Below, one piece after another: positions 1 to 11,377 of a DNA stretch of 64,000 bases (its first letter is position 1; each line of letters begins with the position of its first letter). Under the pieces are notes generated by a model. That model did no database searches, was not told where the DNA came from, and saw nothing but the letters and a program-made list of their open reading frames with translations. A program made the position numbers and the translations under genes. This DNA comes from Isoperla grammatica (taxonomy: Eukaryota; Arthropoda; Insecta; Plecoptera; Perlodidae). Location of the stretch: assembly GCA_945910005.1 (NCBI GenBank), contig OX246744.1, forward strand, positions 6,323,973 through 6,387,972, given 5' to 3'.

Positions 1-435
1 GGATAATGCACCAAGGTTTACAGTTCATTAGTCACGTTGTTGTTGAAAACATCTGTGTGTACGGTTCTTTATACCAGGAATAGCCCGTAACTTGCACACA
101 CATGCACGCACGCACATGTGAGGGGCTTGGCACACTTCCACTTTCGTTTGTTTAGTGAAGCACAGTAGGCCTACTGTATCTATTTCCGTACTAGCATTTT
201 GGCAAGCATCCGAACCGTTTGATTTTTGTGCTGTATTGCACGAATGATTCAGCTATTATTATTGTTATTATTATTATTATTATTATGTTATTTCCCTTCT
301 TCTCTTCTCTCATTTGCACCATCGGGCTCCTCTTGAGCCAAGACGATGCGAGAGTGCACCCTAGGGTGGCGGCCGAAAGATGGTGGTGACAATGTAGCTC
401 ATAGGCTGAGGACCTTGCGCACGATATTAGTTATT

Positions 436-436
436 A

Positions 437-532
<96 letters not shown>
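436..532. repeat. (ATT)n / (TTA)n microsatellite
   Basis: About 32 uninterrupted TTA units are visible. The reading frame across it is a poly-tyrosine artefact, not a gene. It is followed at about 534 by a dispersed repeat fragment containing TTTACAAAGGAGGAC, which recurs near 17207, 20802 and (reverse strand) 16760 and 18870. Confidence 0.9.
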
Positions 533-535
<3 letters not shown>

Positions 536-924
536 TTATAAAAATTATTTACAAAGGAGGACTGGACAGTAAATACAACTACGTACACAGTTTACAATGT
601 AACAACAATAAAAACACCGAATGAAATGAAATAAAAGTTATGAATTAAGATAGGCCTAACACAACAACAAACCAAATTGTTTACTATAGACAAAGAGAAC
701 ACTGATCAGTATTATATCTACCTCAAGTAGTAGTACTACTACTTGGCTCTTGGCAAAAAAATAGTTGAGTTTCAGTACTATATAGATTCTTGTACTGTGT
801 GCTGTAAATACAAATCTATTTATTTCCTTGAATGTGATATATAGTCCTATTGAGGAAAGAAGAAATATATCATAACACAGCCGATAGCCATTCTATCAAA
901 TCCAGTTATTTCTTGAATATGTGC

Positions 925-1110
925 TTTCATCATTATCATCATCATTAGGCCTATCCATCGCCGTTTCCTGCTTCTGGCAGGGTCAGCTTGGGTTTCACAA
1001 CCAAATTTTTCCACCTCTTCCTATTTTCCCACAAACGTACTTCCCCTACTTGCTCCCGGTTCTCTCCTCTCGTCTGTAGGTCTTCAGCAATCTTTTCCTT
1101 CCATCAATGC
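925..1110 (-). mobile_element. 3' end of a non-LTR retrotransposon (LINE), minus strand
   Basis: Read on the minus strand, this ends in an ATGATGATG-type microsatellite, the kind of tail found on RTE-like non-LTR elements. The plus strand shows TCATCATTATCATCATC followed by low-complexity CT-rich sequence of the sort that encodes the charged C-terminus of LINE reverse transcriptases. It is truncated, with no intact frame. The same organisation recurs at 23846-24390 and 29027-29290. Confidence 0.5.
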
Positions 1111-1237
1111 GTGCTTTATTTAATTTTAATTTTCAAAATTTAAATTTTTAAATTTTTAAATTTTTAAATTTTAAATTTTAAAATTTTAAAAATTTTAAAT
1201 TTTAAATTTAAAATTTTTTTATTTACCGTGTGCGCAG

Positions 1238-1498
1238 AGTCGTCAGCGCTGACGAGCACCGGTGGGCGCGCCGACGACGGCTCCCTGGACACGCTGGACG
1301 ACCTTGACCTGTCCCCGCGCTCTCCCCCCGCGGTCGCCGCGACGACGGACTCTGACGACGGGGATGAGGATCCGGGCATCCACTTCCGCAGCGCGCACTT
1401 CAACGGGGAGGACAGCGCGGACGAGGACGAGGAGGAGATGGCGCGGGGGCTCCACTTCCCGGACCTACAGCGGGGGCAGCAGCAGCCGACCAGACAAG
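1238..1498 (+). CDS. Penultimate coding exon, probable reticulophagy regulator (FAM134/RETREG-like)
   Basis: The exon lies between a clear acceptor (GTGTGCGCAG before 1238) and donor (GACAAG, then GTAAGG at 1499). It is entered and left in phase 1 and is much more GC-rich than its surroundings. It encodes an acidic, Ser/Pro-rich linker with TLDDLDLSPRSPP and DSADEDEEEMARGLHFPD. That pattern resembles the acidic spacer of FAM134 ER-phagy receptors, where a DEDE..LGLP-like stretch lies between the reticulon-homology domain and the C-terminal LIR. The reticulon domain itself would lie off the left edge. The family call is an inference from this exon together with the next; the exon structure is firm. 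Confidence 0.6.
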
Positions 1499-1509
1499 GT
1501 AAGGCGGAC

Positions 1510-1580
1510 ATTTTATTTTTTTTATTATTTTTTTTTATTTTTTTTTTATTGCGCCAAGATGGCTTTTTCAGCCATTCTTT
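1510..1580 (-). mobile_element. Very short LINE 3' end with poly(A), same family as 55088-56059
   Basis: Read on the minus strand, 1580 to 1551 gives AATGGCTGAAAAAGCCATCT followed by TGGCGC. The only differences from the sequence spanning the stop codon and 3' end of the RNase H-bearing LINE at about 56051-56080 are minor. It is followed by an A-rich tail (the T-run at 1510-1550 on the plus strand). Only the last codons and 3' end are present, so it is an extremely 5'-truncated insertion just inside the intron. Confidence 0.7.
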
Positions 1581-1587
1581 AAATTAT

Positions 1588-2165
1588 GTTTAAATTTCTC
1601 ATTTAATTTTTATTTTTCTTGTTCTTTTTTCTATCTATTAGCCTACATTAGTTTGTTTTGTCGTTTTGTTATTTTAAATATTGTTTCTGTTTTTTTTTTC
1701 TCCCTTTCTCTTTTACCTTCTCTTTTCTTGATTCTCTTGATTTTTCCATTTATTTCTATGAATATTAAATATTGGCTAAATATATTATTCATTATTCTTA
1801 GGCCTATTTGATTTCCTAATTGTATTTAAATTTCTCATTTAATTTTTATTTTTCTTGTTCTTTTTTCTATCTAGTAGCCTACATATTAGTTTGTTTTGTT
1901 GTTTTGTTATTTTAAATATTGTTTCTGTTTCTTTTTTCCTTTTGCCCCTTTCTCTTTTTCCTTCTCTTTTCTTGATTCTCTTGATTTTTCTATTTATTTA
2001 GCTATGAATACTTAATATTGGCTAATATATTATTCATTATTCTTATTTGATTTCCTTATGGTATTTAAATTTCTCAATTAATTTTTATTTTTCTTGTTCT
2101 TTTGTCTATCTAGTACATTAGTTTGTTTTGTTGTTTTATTATTTTGTTATTGTGCTATTTTATGA
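1588..2165. repeat. Tandem repeat, about 240-bp unit, 2.4 copies
   Basis: Successive blocks begin at about 1588, 1826 and 2066 with AAATTTCTCATTTAATTTTT and contain CTTGTTCTTTTTTCTATCTA, GTTTGTTTTGT and TTTCTTGATTCTCTTGATTT. The third copy is partial. The units differ by substitutions and small indels, so the array is not very recent. It lies in the last intron of the left-edge gene. Confidence 0.85.
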
Positions 2166-2235
2166 TTTTATTATATATTACAAACTAAACTATATAACAT
2201 AATGTAGCTTTAGTTTCTAATGGAGTGTTATATGC

Positions 2236-2601
2236 CAGGGGTGTGCAACCTTTTTCGTCACTGGGCCAATTTGGGAAATTGTTGACCTAAACTGGGCCTA
2301 CACCCATAGCCTACATTTCCAACGTTTCACAAGGGCCCAGTAGAGCGCTCTGTGGTGTGTTGTCTATAAGGTGGCAGGCTACATTTTCTTACATTAACCC
2401 CATTATTCTGCATCAATGCATGGCCCCCTCCCCTCTCCCACCGCATCGTGCAGACAACGAAAGACGACCCGAACTAGCAGATTCTTGCCAGTGAACCAAG
2501 AGAAGTTGAGTAAGTCATGATACATTTTTAGTTCAATATAGTCTAGTAAAAAAACTACGAAAGTTTATAAAACTGTCTGGGCCGCAGGTTGCACATGCCT
2601 G
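2236..2601. mobile_element. hAT-type MITE with perfect 8-bp target-site duplication
   Basis: The element begins CAGGGGTGTGCAACCTTTTT and ends GGTTGCACATGCCTG, an imperfect terminal inverted repeat of the CAGGGGT..CCTG kind seen in hAT superfamily non-autonomous elements. The 8 bp on each side are identical (TTATATGC at 2228-2235 and 2602-2609), which is the duplication length of hAT transposases. No transposase frame is present. It sits inside the last intron of the left-edge gene. Confidence 0.9.
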
Positions 2602-2795
2602 TTATATGCAATACTAATTCTTAAGATTAAGGATTTGCAGTGCACAAGTGGCAACAGTTATTCTGTAATTCAATAATGTGTAACCAAATGTATTTTAATG
2701 CAGTTACAAATAGACTGCATAAAAAAATAATAATATTAAAAAAAAAACAATATAAATACAATGTAGGGTATCTATTTAGTGTGTTTGTGTTGTAG

Positions 2796-2989
2796 ACGCC
2801 GGATCCACCCTCCTCACCGGCCTGGCCTCCGGTCTGTCCAGCTATGTGGGCGCCATGGGCACCAGCCTCATGTCTACCGTGATCAGCCGGGCAGTCACGG
2901 ACGCAGCCAACCCACCGCGGGTGAGACGCAAGAGCTCCACCGACAGTAACGAAGAGTTCGAGATAATCAACAAGGAAGACGTGTCGTAA
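2796..2989 (+). CDS. Last coding exon, probable reticulophagy regulator (FAM134/RETREG-like)
   Basis: The acceptor is TTGTGTTGTAG before 2796, and the phase-1 entry matches the previous donor. The frame ends in TAA at 2987-2989. The peptide has a long hydrophobic/amphipathic stretch (LTGLASGLSSYVGAMGTSLM, then STVISRAVTDAA), then RVRRKSSTDS, then EEFEIINKEDVS at the very end. The acidic residues plus F-x-x-I form a canonical LC3-interacting region. FAM134 proteins end with the same order: a hydrophobic segment resembling LAGDVITAAVTAAI, then a DDFELL LIR. This supports an ER-phagy receptor acting in the ER membrane. An alternative is another LIR-ended adaptor; only two exons can be seen. Confidence 0.6.
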
Positions 2990-5900
2990 CGTTGCACACC
3001 AGAGCGGACGCTGTATCGCGGGAGTAGATGGGGGATCTTGGCGGGCGAGGGTAGTCTCGGTATAAAAAAACCGCGCGAAATTAACGTTTTTTTAAAAAAT
3101 ATCTTGAGAACGCTTCAGTGTTAAAAAAGAGATGAATGGTTGTTGAATTGTGGTTTCGTAACAACTGGATTCGAAAAAAGTTTCGAATATTTTTATCGTT
3201 ACCAGAGCCCTGATTCTCTATGATCAACGATAAGGCGATCACCGGTTTCCGTCGTTATGAGAAGGCTGTGACCCAATCACAGCTATCCATTCGCCTTCCG
3301 TAACTACAGAAACTGGTGATCTAAATTTACCGCAGATTTAGAGAATCGGGCTCCAGGTATAGTAATTAATTGTAATTATTTTATTTTACATTACAACAAC
3401 TGTGCCTAATGACGGAAATATTTGGCACTTATTAAATCTATTTTTTAGTTCTTACAAAATCAATTGTTCAACGTTGTTTAGATTTTTTTTTTCTTACATA
3501 ACCACATCAAACATATGTTAGGCCTACACTTTTTTTAAAAATTATTCTAGTATCATCAAGTGTTTACTAAAGAACGTTAATTTTGCTAATTTTTTTATGT
3601 GGAACTATCCTTCTCTGTTATAACTTATTAAGAGCATTGAAGAGTGTACGGTGTAACAGCAGAGAAGGCCGTTTGGCAGTCTTGTGAATACCAGTTCTTG
3701 CTGTGGCTTCGCTGTCGTTTTTCCATCTAGTCCCGGCTCACGTTTGCAATCGTCGTACATTGGCCATTTGTTATGATTTACATTTTTTAAATGCATATAG
3801 ATTCAAAGCATTTTTTTTTTTTTTTTGTACCTACCTTTTCAGTGTTTTTGGTGTGCACAAGTAGCTAAAGTATTGGTTTGTTTGTGGAATGCTTTGGAAA
3901 TTGTTGTATGTTTTTTGGGTGACTCGTTTTTAACTAGTCTGTTTTTATTCCACCTTACAGGATTTTTTATCGAACGGAACGAATAACGATGTCTGCGCTC
4001 ATTTTGGAAACCAGTAGGCCTAATTTACATTTTTATGTTTTTGTGTACTTTTAGGTTGAACAAACAGGATTTTTGTGTTGACTTATAGGGCTTGCTCAGA
4101 GCCCTATGCATAAAATGTGAAATGGTGTTATATTTTTGAAATATATCGAACATGGATTTGTTTTTTAATTTTACCTTTTCTTCGAGTTGAAAGTGTTTTT
4201 TTAGTATTTTGATTTTATTGATTGATTTTGCGTGATTTTGCCTACCTCAGCCGAACTAAAACCTTTGCGAGTTGCTTGCCGTTGGTCTTCTGGTGCGAAC
4301 CACAAGAACTTGCGTTGTATTCGTCAACACAAAACGTTACATTCGTATGTCTGAAGATATTAATAACGTAGTCATCGACCAATTATATCGTGCATCTTCA
4401 AAGCAGCTTCGTTCTACCTAGTTAGGTGAGCGAAACGTTGGGGTGATTTGTCACAGTTCAATTCAGAATGAAAGTTTAAATTTGAATCCACTTTGATGGG
4501 TGCACAGCAACAGCACATATGCTGCTTTTAGTATACCTAGTAGGCCTACTACACGTTTGTTACTGGCTCGAAGAGGAAAAAAAACATTTTTCAGGTGTGC
4601 TGGGTCGAACACGGTATTATTGGTAGAAGGCAATTTCGTCGAAAACAGTTGCGCTAAATATCTTTGAATGTTGTGGATACCGTAGTCAATTTAAGAAAAT
4701 AGGGTTATCTTGTTCTGGTGACAAGTAGTTTGTGATACGAAGGCTGTTTTGTTCTAAAGTGTTACTGGAAATGTGAGTTCTTGGGATTACCGTACGATGT
4801 GTGTAGGGTATTTGCAACGATGCTGATTGTGCGTTGTCGCTCGATCTTCATAGTCTATCCCGTGGATAAGATGCCAGGTACGATCTGATTGCGGCGAGTT
4901 GAAGCGAGTCTGTGGAATAATAAACCGTTGACCGTCTTCCGATTGTGGGCGTCGGCTCATCGGTCGACACACTAGTCTGCTGTCACTGGTGTGGTCCTTG
5001 GCCGATGTGCTGACTGACTCATTTCGGGACGATCGACACTCGAATGACCGTCGATAGATCGGTGTTCGTTCACAAGTCGTTTGTTTGCAAGGTGTCCGGT
5101 ATGTTCTAAGCTAGAGAATACAGTGTTCAAGGAGTGAAATATAACATTTTATGCTGTAATACTTTTTGGTAACACTTCAAAACTGCCCGTCAAATCATAA
5201 TACTGCTTTGTTATTATGTATTGCAGAAACAACCCACATGGTTGTTTTAGCCCTATAAATAGAGAGAGAGAGAGAGAGAGTAATTTTATAACCTACTATT
5301 TTAATATGGCAGCCTAATAGCTGGAATGAATATGAGAAATATCAAAGTATCAAAATGTAGCACTTGGATAATATAATCACCATTGTAGGCCTACACACAA
5401 TTTTCAATAGCTTCCATATAAGGGCTTTAAAATACACGTTTCTTGTTTAGGGCATATATACACGTTTGGATGTTTTGTGCCGTATACGAGAAGCAAACCA
5501 AGGTAAACGTTGGCTCCCAATTAATATGCTTCCGCGAGAAAGATCACTACACGATTCGTTTGCCCATATTGACACGTCTCTGCCCGTAAAGCGTTCAAAT
5601 CAGAACTTGGATTTAATGACACATTCTGCTATGCCAGCCATTATTTTCTGGATGAATTAGGGAAATTGAAATTGAAAGTCGGGTCTGTTTTGGGTAATAT
5701 TGTCCTCCCACCCAAATGGCAAGTTTGTTTGTATTGTTGAGTTCACAGATAAATAGAGGGTCACGAGGAAAAATATGTAAAAGTGAGAGGCATATGTACT
5801 ATAATGAAGAAGGGAACTTCAAAAATGTAGAAAGTGATTTCTTGGCAAAGATGGAATTCAATGGAGTCGGTAATTTCTGTTTTGTCACTAGTGGTCAAAT

Positions 5901-8900
5901 TGGTAACAGGACCCAGAGTTTGTCTAGAAGAGACTTTTCATCTAGGGATGGGAAATGTCATTTAAAATAATTGATTTGATATCAGTATAGAAAATTGATT
6001 ATTTTTTCAAATAAATTTCAAGAAAAATATATATTTTTTAAGGTAGGATTGTGTGGCCCAAGAAAGAAGGTTAAAAATTGTGACAATCGACAATGGGGAG
6101 CAACGTGACAGTTACGTACTAGGATCGACTTAAGCCCACTGCAAAGATTAGAAAGCAACCGATCACTTGCAATACTAGGTAGTTCTGTTAGGGTGATAAA
6201 GATTGAATTGGAGAAAAATATGATCGATACATTTCGACATGAGGTGCGGCCCAAGGGAAAGAAGCTTGTGGAGTTTTGTTTAAGGAGGAAGCTTTGAATT
6301 TGTGTTGGGGACCTTTCCTATATAAAATATCTTGTGCAGAATCAGAACAAAATATGTAAAACTATTTTTTTGATTTCATAACAATATATGCGTAAGAACA
6401 TTGAAAAGGCAATCTACATTACTTAATATATACATTTACAATCGTATGAAACAATAGTGGTGTGCAAGAATGGAGCACACGCATGCATACATACGTTTCT
6501 TAATGCAATAATGTGTATATAATACATATTTGGTTTCAGAAAGTGACATAATAATGGTGCTTTAAATATGTAGATCTATTAATTTCAATATATTTATTTT
6601 ATAATACTGTATGATAATCTTTCAGGTCTGCTACTCTTTTTAATGTATTTTCCTAGATGAATCTTTTTATAGTAAATAAGTTATACATATACCACACTGC
6701 ATTAGTTTGATTTTGTTTGGTTTTTGACTTTTTGGCTTTGTAAAGTCTTGTCTACATTGAAGTTCAAGACAAGATTTGTACACGTGAGGGTTGGATGTCT
6801 GCCAGAAACCGGTTTGTGGATGCTGGCATATGTTTTAAAAACAGCGGTTTTAAGAATGACGTATTGGGGCAACCGAGATTAAAATAAAAACGGTTGGCTG
6901 GCATCTAGGCCTAAGCCTAACTACTACTGTATAATGTACATACTGGTCATACGTGAAAAACAGAAATGCCAGTCTCAACAGTTTAACCGGTTTTGTGGTT
7001 GTCGCTTAACTTTCTATGCCTTAAACCTAAAACTGTAAGAGAATACATTTGAGGTATTTTAACTTTGATATCAATTCTTAAATCTTGGGTTTAGAACTTC
7101 TATGTAGATTAGTTTTAAACAAGAATGTGCGTTTTGTGTGTTTAGAATAATAGTGTAATGTCTAGGTGGGTTTGGCAATGGCGGTGCCTAATGACAACCC
7201 TAAGTATTGGTACTATTTTAATGTATGGTAATCAAGAGTCAAAGGTATGAAAAACAAAATCACAAATATCAATTCACGGTATTGTACTTTCAATGTTTGG
7301 TAGCTTGCATAACTTGCAACTCCTACAGAAGGTTTCGGACGAATAGCTTAACGTAAACCAAATGATTTACCCGGAAGTAGGGCGGAAATATGTGTCCGGT
7401 TCTCACGTCACGTTTGGAAGGCGGTTTGTGATTGGTTGCGGCGATGAATGACTACGAATGTAACTTACGGGTCCTAGTTCAAGTAGGGCAACAAGCTTAG
7501 TAGTTTTTCAACAGAAGAAGTAGTAGTCTTTCTTATTCATCATCAATCATCTAATATTTATAATTTGTATAAATATAGGATGGGATAAAATATGAAATCC
7601 AGTAAAAAAAAAATGAAGAACCAAAGTAGTGTGCTAATTTTAGTGATATATTTTATACCAGTGCTTTTTGGCATATTACGTGTGTTAACGTGTAGATAAC
7701 CTAAATTTTGGTATGGTTGTTTGTAGTGTGGCACTTGCGTACATGGACAGCTGATGAGATCCGTTTAAACACCACATTGTCGAATCAATTATGAAAGTCC
7801 TCTAACAGTGTGTATGAAATACATGATCAAAAGTGTGCATTATAATATAAGTAACTGCTACATTTGATGTTGACTGTACTTTAGGTAGGTACTGTACATG
7901 ACATTAATAAAATGGACCGTTCTGTATTCACAATGTATGTTAGAAAATTATATTGTCTTGAACTTCAGTTTTCGATGTGTGCATTCGGTGATTGTAACAA
8001 GGTATAAGCAACTGTCTGTCAACGACAAAGAAAATTTTGAACAGTGACTAAAAAGTAATACATATGTCATGTATGAAACATTATTTCTAAGACTAGAATT
8101 AAAGTTACTGACCAGTGGCATTGTAGCAAAATAATTTGTATGAACGTATTTCATACAAGTTGGCATATGGTTGTAGTTACTAGGGGTATACAAATCCATG
8201 TGAATGTATAACAAATAAGTTGAGCATTTTAGTTGAGTTTACTTTCACCCGAGCAAGTAGGATTGGTAACCAATTTGACATACGTTCTTGTGTTTATAAT
8301 TTATATTGAAATATTTATTTTTGTTATTAGGCAAAAGGATTTATTTTGTTATCTGGTTGTTGGCTATACCCCTGGTAGGGCAAACATTAATTGTAATTGC
8401 TATCACATTACGTATTTTATTTTATTATTACTTAGTTCTTACAGGTACAAAACAAAGTTTGAAGTACTATTTGTGTGCAATTGCCTTGGATGATTAAACT
8501 CAAATGTCATTGACTACGTATATCAAACACACTAAAGCATTCTGGTCTGGTCTGAATCGCTGAAAGCGAATTCGATCAGTCGAAGCGAACTCACACCCTT
8601 GAACCAAACCAAAGCGCTTTAATCTCGTGCACATTCAATGCTAGTGATGTATGTACGTACGTAGTCTTGGTAGACTTAAATAACAGTACTTTTCACAAGT
8701 ATTGGATTTGTATATCCCTAGGGGTGTATTTCCTGTCTAGTTATGTTGTACACCCCAGGCTGTCTTACTACACCATAGACGGATTGGAATGAATTACAAT
8801 GTGTTGTAATGAGTTACGAGTTGTTGAATGGTGGAGTGTGTAGTAGGTTCACTTCGATCAATGTACGAGGTAATTTATTTTACTAATATGTAGTAAGTGC

Positions 8901-10461
8901 ACAACAATCAGCATCTATTGTAATAATATGTTGAAATTGTGCTGGTTTTTCATGAAGCTGTTACCATAGATTGATTGGAATGTTTGTAAGGAATTGAAAT
9001 ATGCTCAAAGAATTTCGCATTCCGATTAATCAGTTCCGTTACACGGAGAGATTTCTGTTTTCACTGATGCCTTTCTCCATTCAACATCTTTGAAACTACA
9101 CTTTCGATCGATCCGTTTACTATAGACTATCGCTCCGATAGAAAATTATACTGTTGCAGCATTTCTAGCTTTGTGTAATTCACAACGGTTGAATGCAAGT
9201 GGTGTCATGTTGGAACTCCTAGTATGAAATAAAATGTTGTGTTTAGAGTGTCTACTAAACAAGAGCTTCAGTCGGTCCCTTGCTTTCACGTAACTTAGAC
9301 CAAAAGCGATCGTTATTTTATCAAGAACGTAACCTCTGTACCACGGCAGTTTTTCATCTAAACTAACTTTTACAATATGCAATTTCTTCCTTGTAATCTC
9401 GAGTTTCACCAGTACATAGAAAATAAAGTTTTCACGTACAGTATCGAAGCCGAAGTTCCGTCAACAATATTCTTGTGTCATATACTGTAGGTACTTGTAA
9501 GATGGAATAATTGTAGGCCTATGGCAATTTCATCAAGGCAGTTAGAATAGCTAAAAAAACTTTTAACCATATCTACAGGTTTGCTGTCCATCAAATCCTA
9601 AGCTATACTTACGTTGATTAATGCACCACCCAAGCTAAGTGAATGTTCCGTTGCCTGATTATTGTAAGTGTAGAAGAGATGATTTTCCTACTTGTGTATA
9701 ATTATTAGTCACAAAGAATGTATTTATTTTCTACTTTATTACCTATAATAAGACAGTGAGTACAACTCTTACTCGAAGAAAATCCAGGATAATTGAGAGT
9801 GGTTATATACATGAACTAATCCTATATGCTCTAATCAAATGTGTGATAATATGATCAGGAGTTTTAATAATAATAAATCCATAGTCTTTTTATTAATTTA
9901 TTCATAATTTGGGTTTTTATTAGAAATAAGTAACCCTAATCTTACTTATCGATACAACATTCCAGCATTGCATACTGTATTAGCACGGTATAAGAATGTA
10001 TACAGTACGGTACCAAGACAATTTCCTTGCCACAAACACAGTGTAGATCCTATGGCTATATGGCGTAGAAAAAGAGTCGATAAAGTAGTAACTACAACTC
10101 GAGGTAGACGTTAAAATGGTAAACAACCTATGTTGACCACAGAAGCAGCCATGTGCAAGATGTTCAATAGTTGTTGTTCGTAAGGCTATAGGCGTTTTGG
10201 TACCGTATTGATTCATATACTTATACTGTGATGTTAGTGTATGTAGGCCTATATGCTTTCATGTTCATAATGTTGCGTTGGTAAATTATCACTTTATCCC
10301 TTCCTGCCTTTCTATGTTGTGCATTATTTCAGGGGTGTGCAGTCGTTTGTAACGGCCTACGTTTATTTCGAAACGTCAAATCGTTTTGCATTTTTTTTTT
10401 CAAGTTACATTAAATTTGAATGCATATTATCTTAGTAGGTATTTAACACAACACTTACAAC
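2990..10461. other. No recognisable gene; start is probably 3' UTR
   Basis: Directly after the stop at 2989 the sequence becomes AT-rich and is presumably 3' UTR for some distance; no single poly(A) site can be chosen by eye. The rest has only short frames with no family resemblance, a small (AG)n run at about 5263-5281, several TAGGCCTA octamers, and a GC-richer patch at about 7370-7460 with CCGGAAGTAGGG, ACGTCACGT and GTGATTGGTTG, which resembles promoter elements (ETS, CRE and inverted CCAAT) but has no visible downstream exon. Confidence 0.4.
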
Positions 10462-11104
10462 AAATTTCAGATCAATGTTGCCATCGGTGGAAAATCACAA
10501 TGTATTTCCACATGTTGATTGATAACACACAACATATCTGATTCACTGTTTGAAATAAACACATTTCTATGGAAAAAAAGTAAAAACTAAACATCATAAT
10601 CTCGCACATTAACATTCCAGTCTGTAGATACTTTTCTTTTAAATCTACAGTTGCAAGTTTGGAAAACAAAGTTTATTAAAAATACTCAAAAGCAAATCGT
10701 TTGTTGCTCGAGTTCGAATCGCTGGATTTCAAATCCAAGTGGATAGATTCCTTCCATGGAAGTTTTAAACTATGAACTAAGATTTTCAGGTCGATATTGC
10801 CATTGGTGGAAAGTCGCAATGTATTTCCACATGTTGATTCATGATTGATAACACACAAAATAATCTAATTCACTGTTTGAAATAAATACATGTCTATAGA
10901 AAAAACTAAACATCGTAATAATCTCGCACATTAACATTCCAATCTGTAGACACTTCTCTTTTAAATATCTACAGTTGCAAGTTTGGAAAACAAAGTTTAT
11001 CAAAAATACTCAAAAGCAAATTGTTTGTTGCTCAATAGTTCGGATCGCTGGATTTCTAATCCAAGTGAATCAAATCCTTCCCTGGAAGTTTTTAATTACG
11101 AACT
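10462..11104. repeat. Tandem duplication (about 322-bp unit, two copies) covering the TRMT10A 3' end
   Basis: Copy 1 (about 10462-10783) and copy 2 (about 10784-11104) align throughout. Shared blocks include ATGTATTTCCACATGTTGAT, TTCACTGTTTGAAATAAA, TCGCACATTAACATTCCA, GTTGCAAGTTTGGAAAACAA and CTCAAAAGCAAAT. Copy 2 contains the TRMT10A stop codon (TTA on the plus strand, 11096-11098) and its 3' UTR. Copy 1 has the degraded equivalent (TTTTAAACTATGAACTAAG). The gene therefore reads into two successive versions of its own 3' UTR. Confidence 0.85.
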
Positions 11105-11377
11105 ATAAGTTTCAACGGGTTGCTCATCTTCCATAATTTCTTTGGTCTCTTCCAAATTCTCTTCCGAATTCACTTCGGATTTGACGGTGGCTCCCTTTCT
11201 CGTGGGCAGAGTTCGCATGAAAGCTGCCTGCCACGACTCTCCTCCCGACACGTGTACCAGGATCTCGTAGACGTGGTTGACGGCCAGAACTTTCCGCGAC
11301 TTCATCTCCAAAAACTCGCCGATCGGCAGCTGTGCGTGACCAATTCCCTTAGTTTTCGCCAGCCCGTAGCAATGACC
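11096..11377 (-). CDS. TRMT10A: TRMT10A coding exon 3 (terminal)
   Basis: The acceptor on the minus strand is AAATCGCAG before 11377. The exon encodes [20 protein letters not shown] onward through [13 protein letters not shown] and the acidic tail ending VETYSS, with TAA at 11098-11096. It holds the C-terminal half of the SPOUT catalytic knot. The stop lies inside the tandem duplication described at 10462-11104. Confidence 0.93.
   Translation of the reverse strand, partial: GHCYGLAKTKGIGHAQLPIGEFLEMKSRKVLAVNHVYEILVHVSGGESWQAAFMRTLPTRKGATVKSEVNSEENLEETKEIMEDEQPVETYSS

Larger units (their letters stand above)
1..1237. other. Intron (upstream part) of the left-edge gene, with simple repeats
   Basis: No coding exon was recognised before 1238. 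The stretch holds a long ATT/TTA microsatellite (about 436-532), a fragment with the dispersed motif TTTACAAAGGAGGAC (about 534-575), a LINE 3' end (about 925-1110) and an extremely AT-rich run of AAATTTT-type near-palindromes (1129-1219) directly before the exon acceptor. It is assigned to an intron only because the exon at 1238 needs an upstream partner in phase 1. Confidence 0.5.

Noticed and set aside
346..624. 92-codon frame with a long tyrosine run
   Set aside because: It is a direct translation of the ATT/TTA microsatellite with no coding signal around it.
1164..1511. Minus-strand and alternative plus-strand frames over the first exon
   Set aside because: They are shadows of the GC-rich exon at 1238-1498, which has proper splice sites and phase.
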